Assembly (NCBI GenBank): GCA_963070105.1
Contig: OY718806.1
Location: 5,291,865-5,355,864, forward strand
DNA from: Litomosoides sigmodontis
Lineage: Eukaryota > Nematoda > Chromadorea > Rhabditida > Onchocercidae
Reading direction: 5' to 3'
DNA length: 64,000 nt
Shown one piece after another: positions 13,701 to 25,087 of the stretch (position 1 is the stretch's first letter; each line of letters starts with the position of its first letter). Made by a program: the position numbers and the translations under genes. The notes beneath the pieces are model-generated. The model did not search any database and had not been told where the DNA came from. It worked only from the letters and a program-made list of their open reading frames with translations.

Positions 13701-15086
13701 GCCTAACACATCATAAGTGTTTGGATACTGACTACTTTTGTATGCTCGATTGCATCATGAAGTTCACCACACAACATACAATGCGGCACCACAATTGTTC
13801 GCTGCCATTTGGTGTCCGCCATAGGAAAAGTTACATGACTAGAAGTGGTACGTCCTAATTCACAATTTAAACAGCTAAACTGCTTCACAGTACTTCAGCT
13901 TATTTGTACATATAAAATTATGCTATGAAATTTAAGAGGAAAAGTGCCGGTAAAAAGATAAATCTGATAAATGCGATTTTTTAAATAATGCCATAAAAAG
14001 TTCAGGTACAGAATTAAACAAACCACTTCAGTAGAATGAGCTAAGAAACATAACTGTACACGCACAGCAGAATAAGTTAAAGAAAGAAAGAAAGAAAGAA
14101 AGCACTTTAATATAGTTCTGTAACAATAAAGTAACGGAATAAAAGTTCGAAGCGGCAAATCTTACTACAGCAGTAGCATCAATACACTAAACATTTATCG
14201 AGGGCGACAGAACTATACAATTCCAGTGAGGCCAGGAAGAGAATATAGCAATGCCGTAAGAATTCACTAAACATTTGCTTGCATGTCTTGAGATGCGCGA
14301 CAGCAACGCATTAAAGTTTTGCATTCTACTAACGGCTACGCTATTATTTTTCCTCCCACTGTATTCACCAGCACCCTAAACTTAGTTTCAGTTTTTTTCA
14401 TTTTAAAGTGTATAATAACTTGCGTTTGAGACTAACGAATTTCTTTTTTATGTATGGTGAAAACGACTCGAAATGTTGCGTGGATAAGAGTTACGCATAT
14501 TTTCAACATTGCAGTCACTTCACCCCTCCGCAAAAGCAGCAAGCTTTCTCATCAATCATGATGTAATATAAATTCAATACCGATGATACAGAATAAAGCA
14601 CTATTAGATGAAATAATTCTCTAGGAACATAAAATCTGCAAAATGAATTTACACATTTCGTTACATTTGAAAACCCCTACTTAAACAGCAGCAATATACA
14701 GTTAAATAGACAATAATTAAACAAAATTTAATCAAACGCATTTATGAACTTATGCCATTATGATAAGGTAGAAGGAGGAAATACTAAGTTTATCAGAGCG
14801 TGAGCAAACCAGTAAAACTATGTCTGAGCAAAATGCTCAAATGTGGGAGAATTGGGTCTGAGTAGTTGTCACTTTAGACTTTAGATGACTAAAACGAAAA
14901 ATAAACGGATTTGTCTGGTGCCACATATTACGTACTCTTCTTTATCGCATTCTTAGTTTCTAATATTATCACCTAAGAGCTTTTTGATCATCCTACCTAA
15001 CTCATTCGTCACAGCAACTTTGTTTTTCGCAAATGAAACAGTAATATACATACTGACAGCTAACCTAAGCTTTAAACCAAATCATC
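10732..15086. other. 4.3 kb non-coding gap between cfp-1 and efa-6
   Basis: Contains the cfp-1 upstream region and the efa-6 3' flank. Several open frames exist, the longest being 12418-12798 (+), but none shows a known domain or flanking splice signals. Local simple sequence: a run of C at about 12370-12379 and an AAAG tetranucleotide run at about 14080-14101. I saw no RNA gene or mobile element. Confidence 0.5.
14079..14102. repeat. (AAAG)n tetranucleotide microsatellite
   Basis: About five to six perfect AAAG units in the gap downstream of efa-6. Confidence 0.8.
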
Positions 15087-18000
15087 TTATTTCGATATAA
15101 TCAAATGGGGACCTGGGTTCTGCAGTATTGCTTCCTGGTAACTACAGCGATCTGCGCTTATGTCTGAATCATCAGACAATAGATCGGAATGTTCTTCAGC
15201 TTTTTCAGCCTTTGCTTCTGCCTCTGGCTCTTCTTTCACTGTATTGGTACCTCCAAACATTTTATTTTGGGTAGAACCGGATGACCTTCCTGCATCGCCT
15301 ACCCGACAAATTCCTATGGCAGACTCTACACGTATTGCAGTGGAATGTGATGGTGGGAGTGCGTTAAGATTTTCACGCAAAATTTCGATATAACGCTGAT
15401 ATCGCTCTCTCTGCAATGAGAATCAGAATGGAGTAACAATTGGTAAACTTCGGAAGCATATACTGACTGTAACATGGTCATGGAAAATGGGTTTGATATA
15501 AAGTTGGATGGTCAAGCAGTGTAGCTGATCATACAGAGGATGCCCAAAATGAAAGAAAGGACTTACTTCTTGGTATAAAAAACGTTCTTTGTAGAAAAAA
15601 TCTTGCACGATATGGCCTTTAGCTTTCAAAGATGGTGCTGTTTTCATAAGTTCTTCAAGCTTTAACCCCATTTCCTCTTCTTTTTTTTTGTGCATTCTTA
15701 GTTGCTCTACCTGCAACCAATTTTAATTATGTTCCCAGGTGCTTTAAAAGCATTACTAATAAGGACATAAAAACGAACTCAGCACTGCATTACTGATCTT
15801 TATATTTTATTGCTAGGAAAGTTTAGTTCTCACTTCCCTACAAATCACGGAAACTAATGGACTTGCAGCCGAAAATGTTAACCTAGCACTGGTATGCGCT
15901 TAAAACTTTAATCTGACAGAAAATTTACTATTGACAGGCCTGATGGCGCGCTGGGCAGTAATGGTTTGTGGAAAACCTCAATTTGATTTGAAACAGATGC
16001 TGGTAATGCTGGCGAAGAAAACACTGCAGCAACATAATTGATCGTATCAATCCACTGCCGTACTTCGCTCGAATCACTGAAGAATTCATCTCCTTTCTTA
16101 GTTTCATTACATAATGCACGTAAAGTTACAAATGAAAGCTTAAATCAGTTAATAATGTTTAATTAGAATATTTCCTTATTTATGAATTAGAAGAGAATGT
16201 AATTAAGATGTGATGGGTTCCTTAAAAAAAGAAGTAAATGATGAATATTAGTACAAAGTATCGGTAATGAATAAACACTGATATCACCTTGTTTGAAAAA
16301 GCGTTTCACCGAGATTAGCTGTCCTCAGTTTGAATACATGCTGTCGTTTGTTGTAATCATCAGGCTTTTCAGCCAGTGCATGATGTAGAAGAATAGCATT
16401 ATTGAATGTCTGGTAACGGCCACGTCGGAAACCATTTTCATCTTTATGTAAGTAAAGAACCATCCCTCGCAGTCGTGCATAAACCATCTTCCAACCACGA
16501 CGGCCAAACGGTGCTATAACCGAATAAATCAGATATTCAAATTTATTCTTCTTTTTTGAGACACTTAAACACAGTTGCTAGAGAAAACTCCGGTGAAAAT
16601 TCCCCCTTAAAATCAGCACAGCAGTATAGATAAGGGTAAACTATCCAACAAGATTTGGTATACTAAATTTCAATTTCAACATCTACTGTTTTACTGACTT
16701 ACTTCGCTTTCCATCTCTATCAAAAAGATACTTCCTCACAACCCAGCCAGCCTTATATTCAATCTGATCATCGTCACTCATTGTCGATCGTGATTTTGAT
16801 AGCATCTTCTTCTTCTTTCTTTCTTGAATCTGTGAAATAATATCATCCGCCATTGATACATCATTATACGACGTCCCTTCCAATTCACTGCAAATATTAA
16901 TTAAAAAAGGGAAGCTTGATAACGATTCATAGATTAAAGCCAACTGAATCAAAAAGCAAAACTTACCCAACCCATTTGATAGGTTGTTCCTTGATAGATA
17001 CGTACAATGTCTTCAATAAAGAACAATCGAAAACATGTTCAGTGTGACTTAGATTATCCACGAAATCACGACTAGACATTCGCTTCCCAACATTCTGCAA
17101 AACATAACTTCAAATGGAACGTACAAAATGAAATGAGTAATGAAAAGTACAAAACAAGTTTTGCTCACAAATCCGTTTAATAACAGTACTTCTCAGCTAA
17201 TTATATAAACATTTAGGGAAAAACACAACTTGTGAAAAATGTGGTAAACAAAATAATTCCATACCGGACCATGCAAATCCGAGTTCAGCAGCAGTAAGGC
17301 GCATGTAAGTGCATGAACCTGGTCTAAAAATTGAAATCATGAACATTCAAAATTCCCAAATATTGGTATGCACTCAGAATACTCACACTCCTAATTCTTC
17401 TCACTAGAAAGAAAAAAACACAACGACCCAGGTAAACTACTAATGTTCCAGCAATAATACTTACCAACGCTCCTGAAAAGTGTTGGATTACACTCGTAAT
17501 AACGCTTTGCGAAATGTTCAATGATACGAATTCTTTCTTGAGTTTCGCCCGTAAGGCAAAATCTTGAAAGGAAATCACGAAGTGCTGCATCTAAACGAAT
17601 ACCGGAGAAATTGAACAAGGCACAATATTCTTCGGCAACGGATACACCAAATTCATTTCTAAATTTATCGTAAATGGAAAATGTAGTACGTTTTCGTCAA
17701 AGTTCAAAATTCTACACCTATTTCATACATAACACAAGTATTACTCAATTATTAAGCTGGAATAGCAAATAAAAAGTGTACCAGCAATGGTCAATCCATC
17801 AACAAATAAATTTAGAAGTTTCTTCATACTCATTAATTCATTCTTATTATATTTCTTGGAAGTTTTGTGTCTGAATCTGTATTGCAGTCCGCACCAAAAA
17901 CTACGAATATACCCCGAAATCTGAATAAAACCAGTCAGGTATGCGTGTCAATGAAATGTTTTCTTACCCTCATAATCCTTTCCTTCCTTGCTTTCTTACC

Positions 18001-19172
18001 TTCATAAGGTAATCAGAACTTCAAAAAAATTACTTTTTCGATAAATGAGTTGCAACATCTTCTCTTTTGAAACCATCTAATAAGAACAGTCTCTTAGCAA
18101 GTCGCCCAGGTGCTTCAACATCGAATTCTGACCTCTTGTCGTAATCTAAACAAGTTTACTGGACAAAAGCTCGTCATCTTTTTATTAATCACAAGCAAAT
18201 TATTTACCTAAAGGAGATGAACATCTGACTGTCGACACAAAATCGCTCATAACCGGAACAGAAGGTTTCGAAGGGCTGTTTGGTTCACTTCGACTAATTT
18301 CGAACGATTTTGGAACGATGGTATTTTGACGTTCAAGCCCTGGACTCTGTGAAGCTACCACAGAATTATTGAAGTGTGATGACAAAGCGCTTGAAACAGT
18401 TGTCACGGACCCACTTGCTTCTGCTGTACAACTTAAGTTATTCCTATCCATATTTACCGTCACTGAAGAATTTTTCTCGTCTATGCCGATATCCTGAAAT
18501 GAATAACGAATGACCCCACATTTCTAACATACTGATTCCCATCAATGCTGTAAATTAATAGAAAACCCCCATTCTGCTCAGGCTTATAGCTCCTGTTCCT
18601 CTGATTTTTAAATATAATTCTTGCTCAAACAGAAATATCAAAGAAAACCTGAAGATACTCCTTTTCATGCAGTCCATTTTCAGATTGTGATGCAGGGACC
18701 GCAGATTCCGGTTTAAACCTCCTGTTTCTTGATTGTTCTCGCATTGCTGAAGGAAAATTGTCAAAAGGTCTTCTAGGTACGGGCAAGTCTGCTTTTACCG
18801 TTGTTGGTGGTAGCTGTTCGCAATGCATCTACAAAAAGTTGCAAAGCAAACTTAATCCGAAAAAGACAAAGGCATTGGAAGCGACATAAAAAGTCTAAAT
18901 CAAATGCTGCAAGTTCCAATTTATAATTTTTGCGATTTCCAGATGACAAATTATTAAGCCAAAAATTAGGAAATAAGAACAGCAAAAATAAAAGTTTGAG
19001 GTAATACCTCGGCGTATCGTGGAGATATTTTGTGATTCAAATTGATCATTTTGTCACCGGTCATCAGGAAGAATTCAGAACGCGGCGCTCCATTCTTCAC
19101 AGAGTTCTCTGGCACCTTTTCCGACTCAAGTGAAGACCTTACTAAATCGTGTCCGAGGAGCACCTCCGTCAT
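15087..19172 (-). CDS. efa-6: EFA-6 / PSD: Sec7-PH exchange factor for Arf6
   Basis: Activates Arf6 at the plasma membrane and, in C. elegans, limits cortical microtubule growth and axon regrowth. Twelve exons: 19172-19008, 18828-18649, 18493-18208, 18145-18034, 17658-17465, 17323-17265, 17094-16967, 16887-16703, 16513-16288, 16076-15929, 15710-15567 and 15410-15087, for 716 aa. Residues about 34-50 carry FFLMTGDKMINL, which resembles the conserved N-terminal microtubule-elimination motif. A disordered Ser-rich linker follows. The Sec7 domain (about 225-375) includes LFLLDGFKREDVATHLSK, FNFSGIRLDAALRDFL, the catalytic glutamate in GETQER, and LLLLNSDLHGPNVGKRM. The PSD-type PH domain (about 420-525) runs from YKAGWVVRKYL to VRQWIDTINYVAA. 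The C-terminus has RPLLPSAP-like sequence, a coiled coil and an acidic tail. An acceptor at 19189-19190 just upstream of the ATG fits trans-splicing. Confidence 0.95.
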
Positions 19173-19188
19173 ACTTGCATAAGTTTCT

Positions 19189-19194
19189 CTAAAT
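19189..19194 (-). other. Probable spliced-leader acceptor of efa-6
   Basis: A TTTAG acceptor lies 16 bases upstream of the efa-6 ATG and I find no in-frame upstream exon to pair with it. This is the layout expected for SL trans-splicing, or for a non-coding first exon. Confidence 0.45.
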
Positions 19195-22100
19195 GAACGT
19201 AAAACAAATGATATGTACCAATTAAAAATTGAATCTTTAAAAAGGCTGCAATTTTTCAAACAGACCAAAATCTAAAGTTTATTTGACAAAAAAAAGAAAT
19301 GAGAAGTGTTAACATGTTTAGCTTTTTTCAATGCAGTCAGCCTAACCCTATCCGCGGAGCACTACGTCACATTAGAAAAAACCTCAAAATGATAAGAAAT
19401 AGACCGGATTTATCTGAAAAGCATTACCGACAGATAGACATCCAATGAGGAGTGACATGAGTCTAGTTTTAAACGGCTCAATCGCATAATACAATTTGCT
19501 TGCTTTGAACACCATTTCTATCGGATACTAACTATTTAACTTTTGAATTACAAATGCTTAAAGCGCCCAACAGAACAATTTAACAACAAACACTGTTACT
19601 TACTTTCAGTCCGACAAAACCACAGAGAAACGGTATATTAAACGATCTCAAGAGCTTAACAACCTATGTTTCAAAAAATCTCACAAAGATATCTTTATAT
19701 GACACAGACTTTTGGAAAAGAACATATCTGAAATGTGGACCTGAGAGGTATCGTTATTTTTCCCACGATATCCCAAACTATAAATTCCGGAACAGAAATC
19801 TTCCACTCAACAATGTCACGTACAATATTAATACGTAGTGAATTATTTTTATTCGCTTACCCTCCTCAACAATAGTGGAAGAGGATTTTAAGTGTAGCTC
19901 AGCCACAATAATTAATATCAATGAGTATGCAAATAACTGCTGGCAGTTTCACCAAGGCGTAAACTTCAGCAAATAATTGAAGCGCAAGCATCTTCTGTAG
20001 CTCGGAAGTTGATGCTCAGCTGTCACCATAAAGGAAACTGCAGCGGGAATGTGGATAACTCACGTAATAAAGCTACTAAAGTAGCAATACCTCATGAACT
20101 GAAATGGATACGAAACTAGGCCACACCCTTACACGAAGCTAAGTGAGGGCGAACCGGAATCTCATAATGTACGGTTACAAATGCATGTTGGGGGCCTTAA
20201 ACATTTTGCAAATAATGAATGTCATAAGGGAAGGATGAAAATGGGATTTTTGGAAGGAATGATAGAGAGATCTCAGAAGAGAGGGAATGAAAGGGAGGCG
20301 AATTGTGTGCGTGTGTTTGCGACATAGGGGAGAGTAAACGATGAAAGCAACGAAAGTTCAGCGTTTTCAAATTCCATTATTATAACGTAACACACACGGA
20401 TTAATGAAAAAGTTCTCCGGCCAGGCTCCGCTCGTTCAAACAAATCACAGTTGCACATCACATCGACACCGCTCCTCGCCACAGTGCACTTGCTAGCTGC
20501 GACCAGTTGCAAAAGAAGTCCCGTTCGAGACTGGCGCCATGTCGCACCACCCTCATCGACTGACTCCTTTCATCGAAGTAGTAGTATTTCCTGCTGAGCA
20601 CAACCTTCCTAACCACTTCTTTCCTTATACTATTTCACGTGCTTCAGTAGGAAACAAAGAAGCGATTGCAAGAGGCAACTACTTGTCGCTTTTTCTAAAG
20701 TTTGTACTTCGTATTTACTGCCTGTGCATGCCGTGCAACAACCTCTTGGGGCGCTCACTATGTAAATGTTTTCATCACATGGAATTCCTACCGTGATCTG
20801 ACCTCATGTCAAACTTATGGTGCTACTAGGGGATTTGTAATGTGGTTCAAGGCAAACTTTGTTGCCGGTATCAAATTGTCAAGGTTTGGTATGTCCAAAA
20901 CACAATACTAACGGATGGCTTGCAGCTTTTTTGAATTGATCGGTTATTCAGAAATCTTGCTTCACGTTAAGCAAGCGAACAGCAGAAAACGAAGAGTGCA
21001 ATAAGAACTGCAGCTTCTACCCACATCTTACAATATGTTGAACGAGAATATAACGTAGAAGACCTCTCAGAAGCCCTCACCATTCAAGTACATGAAGCAT
21101 TTTTTTACTTTAAACTCATCTATAAGACAGTGCTTACCTTATGTGCAGTACATTTCCCGTGCGTACAAGCATTTCGAAATCGATTCGCAGGTAGCTCTAC
21201 TGTCAAGAGTTTGAACTCATGTTGAAAACTGTTGCGAAACGTCATTTGTTCATCTTTGCATGTTGCATTTTCTTTTCCATGTCCTATTCAAATTTTCTCA
21301 AATTATTGTTTTTTTTTTTCTGTTATGTTCATGGGTAAAGTTGCACTCTTTCATGGTAATCTTGTCCTTGGGTTTTCTCTGTACATATATAGTGCACACG
21401 TGGGTAGCCATTTTTGTCATTGGATTTAAATGAATTGGATAAGATACTTATCGAACTTATCTACCAATTTATAAATGATAATATGACACACATTGCGAAC
21501 GCTATCCTATGATGTATGTTTCTCATTAGGTTTTTTTCCGTTAGTTCATAAAAATATATTGCGTTGTATAAGAAAAACCCTGGTATTCATTGACAGCAAT
21601 TTCGAAAAATCATTTTATTGAAATTCACCGATCTGGATAGATTCTAAATAATAACTATCTTTAAATTTGAAAGCTATACTTAATACTAAGTAAGCATTAT
21701 AGCAGTAGTGTATTTAACAATTCGACATAGATTATGAGGAAATTGAGTGTATATATGAATGAGTAAAAAAAATTCTTTTCCCTTGTAATAATGGTACATT
21801 GGTAAGAGAACAGTATAAAACTGGTTTGCTGTGGAGGTGCCAAAATGCCTGACATTATTAGCATGTTTCTCTCAAAATATAGAAAACTAGCAACTGCAAA
21901 AGGTATTGCCGAATATATGGCAAGTACATCGCAAATTGCGGCGACATAATAATGACATTTGTCTGCAAAGACTTAAGTTACCAAGCAGTTTAAGAAAGCG
22001 GAAATATGAGGACAAGCGTTAGCTGGTCTCTTTCCTACCATTGTTTGTGCGATATTTAGGTCAATTTTGGAAGGAAATCGTTAATTAATTGTAAATTTAT

Positions 22101-24266
22101 TTTAAAGAATTCATTAAAATTTTGAGGAAACTATAATAGTGGACCAAAATGAAGGAACAATATCTCTGGTGTATTGCGCCTTCATTAATTATCGTGCAAG
22201 TGTTTTTGGATTGTTGCGAATAGTGCACTTTCTATCCTACATCATAACAAACTGATCGATTTGATCAGTGTTGCTGATTCTCTCTGCATGTGATGTTATA
22301 GAAAATATCCATATTAATATCTACCACGAATGTAGTAATGCATTTGCACTGTAAGGAAATTTGACGTTTAGAGTTATAAATTGAGAACTAGAAAAACATC
22401 CGGAATTGCCACCCTTCGTAATCAGATGTACAGATTCCTTCAAGAAGCAAAATTATGGAAGGTAAAGATTTTGTATTTTACCAGAAATAAAATTTAAAAG
22501 AATGGACGGTCCTGCATAGGAAAAGGACAAAGCATTAAAAGTTATATAGCTATTACAGGTGAAACCCTCCTAAAGCATATGCCTTAGGAAAATTGAAATG
22601 AACGTAATTTGTACCAAAGTGAGGAGAGTTATTAGAATTACTCGATATAAAATAAGGGAATCCAACGGGTATGAAAATATTTTATCACCATTTAATCTTA
22701 CCAGAAAAAAGCTAAATTACGCAACACTGTTTCAATATGCCGTAACTAATCATATGTTCAGTTTAAATAACAACGAAATGTTAGCAGGGACTCATAAAAA
22801 TGGTCTAAACTGCTCCAAGTTCTAACCCCTAATAGCTTTGCAAGACAGCAGATGCGGATAAAATTGGGTGACATCCCAGCTAAACCTTTCATAACTTGAC
22901 GTACCACTGCTTCTTGCTCATGCTTCCTTTAGCTGCAGAAAAATTAATCATGCAAAATAAATCCTTTGTGAGATGGATATTTCCCAGTTTTCACATTTTC
23001 GATAAAGTAAAAGAAATTCAGATCAATTTTCAAATTATCCTGAGCAGCAATCGTAACTCCAATACCTCCTGAGAAAAAACGAGTGCTCAACAGTTTCAAG
23101 CTTAAGGAAACGAATTTAAATCTTAAATAAACGCATTTAAGTTACTTGGTCTTCAAATTTTACTCGTTTTCAAACTCTTGCCTACTAAAATAGTAAATAC
23201 CAAAACCTGTTGAATGCAATGTGACATTTTGAATAAATACACTTGATATTTTCTCATCAATTTTCCATTTTCTGGTCTAAAACCTGGTGCACCTTCCACT
23301 TCATAGCATTTCTTTTACTCCTTGGTGACCAGAATGAAACAGTTTTAGAATGAAGTCCGCAGTGGAAGACCCTTTCCCTTTATAATAATGCACAGAAAGC
23401 TATCGTTAAATCCTATAGTGGTAGTGGTAGCAGTTCAACAAACAAACCAACGATATTCCCGATGCTTCGAATAAGTTGAAAGCATACCATTTATTTTTAT
23501 TAAGATAGGCTTCGACTAAAACCGCTGCGTTACTAAATGCAAATTATTTGATAGTGTGGTATTAATATCACAACTTTCCCTCTCAATACATCTGAAAAGA
23601 AAATCCACCATGCACAAAAACCCTGTGTATGAGCTCCGCTCCACTTACCTCCCACTACTTAGCTTTCAAATTGTCACCCCACATTACAAACGTTAACTCC
23701 ACTGAATACTTGTGATTTCACAGATCTACATAAAGGTATAATATAAATGCGAACACAAAATCAGTAGTCTCAAGTTTAATTTTCAAACTTACTATAGGAC
23801 CTTTCAAAATCCACGAAGCAAAATGACAAAGAGATCCAAAACTTTTGTGCACTAAGATCCGAACTTCCAACAGAATAAAAAAGTAGATACACTAATAAAT
23901 CAAAACATGGAAGAATACGAAAAGCAAGATTGGTAGAAAATGTCACGTACAACTACGAATGCTGAAGTAATTCAGCATGCACTTAAAAATTTTGCATTGT
24001 TTTATTGCTTTATCATATTCTTATGAAGTACAAAGCCTAATCTCTGCTGTAAGTGATGAGGCATTTGTGAGAAAGAAAAATCCACATCCTTACACTGTTC
24101 GAGCGATGTGATGAAAAGGACACATTCATATGAGTGTAAATAAAGTTGGATAAAATATCATACTTGAAAAAAAAAGTACAACCAGTGTAAATGGACAACT
24201 TTAAAGCAAAGTGCAAAAATGATTAAAACAACCATAAATGGCCGAGTGTATCAGAAACTGATTTGT
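19195..24266. other. 5 kb non-coding gap (efa-6 upstream, htz-1 downstream)
   Basis: The efa-6 promoter should lie at its left end and the htz-1 3' UTR at its right. Around 20230-20300 there is a purine GAGA-rich patch, and 20380-20540 is noticeably more GC-rich than its surroundings, which may mark a promoter. Open frames are short and domain-free. I see no RNA gene or transposon. Confidence 0.5.
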
Positions 24267-25074
24267 TTAGGCTGGACCTTGCTTCTGAGCTGGAGCTGGT
24301 TGTCCCTTCTTGCTCATTAGGTAACGATGAATATGCGGAATCACACCTAAAATTAAAAGAAAAATAAGAACAAATAAAATATATGGAACCATACAAACCA
24401 CCAACATCGAACCACATTGCCGAAAATCCCTTTTTCCTTTTGTCGCTATCACGCGGGACCAGTAATCATAAGACAGTAAGCTGATGAAGCGAAGGAAATA
24501 AAAGTCATGGAACCTACCCCCACCAGCGATAGTGGCTTTTATTAGTGTGTCTAGTTCTTCATCTCCTCGTATTGCCAAATGCAAATGCCTCGGTGTGATC
24601 CTTTTCACCTTCAAATCTTTGGAAGCATTGCCCGCCAATTCAAGCACTTCAGCAGTTAGATATTCCAAAATTGCTGCGCTATAGACGGCTGCTGTAGCAC
24701 CAACACGTCCGTGAGATGTGGTTCTACAATTTTGCACAATTTACTAAAATTGAGTCAAGCAAAAATTTAATTACAGTATAACCATAAAGCTACATCACAA
24801 TCCATTTTTAATAATTTATTTGCTAAAAATAATCGCAAAAGCCAAGAAAAAAACAAAGGCATACCAAGAGAACAAAGCCCACGGGTTATAAATTTCAACT
24901 TGTAAGAAGTTATGTAACTAAAAAACACAAGGAAACTGTGGAAATATACCTCTGCTTTAGGAAGCGATGAATACGTCCAACAGGAAACTGCAATCCAGAA
25001 CGTGCGCTTCGGGATATGACTTTACCTTTGGATTTGCCAGAATCCTTGCCTGCTTTGCCTTTGCCTCCAGCCAT
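24267..25074 (-). CDS. htz-1: Histone H2A.Z variant
   Basis: H2A variant placed in promoter-proximal nucleosomes by the SWR1 complex. Three exons, 25074-24950, 24723-24518 and 24346-24267, total 411 nt, giving 136 aa (C. elegans HTZ-1 is about 140). The N-terminal tail is Gly/Lys-rich. [16 protein letters not shown] starts the fold, followed by [20 protein letters not shown] and [20 protein letters not shown]. The H2A.Z-defining docking and acidic-patch stretch [20 protein letters not shown] separates it from canonical H2A. The tail [15 protein letters not shown] is nematode-like. The presence of introns also fits a replication-independent variant. A TTTTATAG acceptor lies 5 bases before the ATG. 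Confidence 0.98.
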
Positions 25075-25079
25075 AGATG

Positions 25080-25087
25080 CTATAAAA
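25080..25087 (-). other. Probable spliced-leader acceptor of htz-1
   Basis: A TTTTATAG acceptor ends 5 bases upstream of the htz-1 ATG, with no candidate upstream coding exon. This is consistent with SL trans-splicing. Confidence 0.45.
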
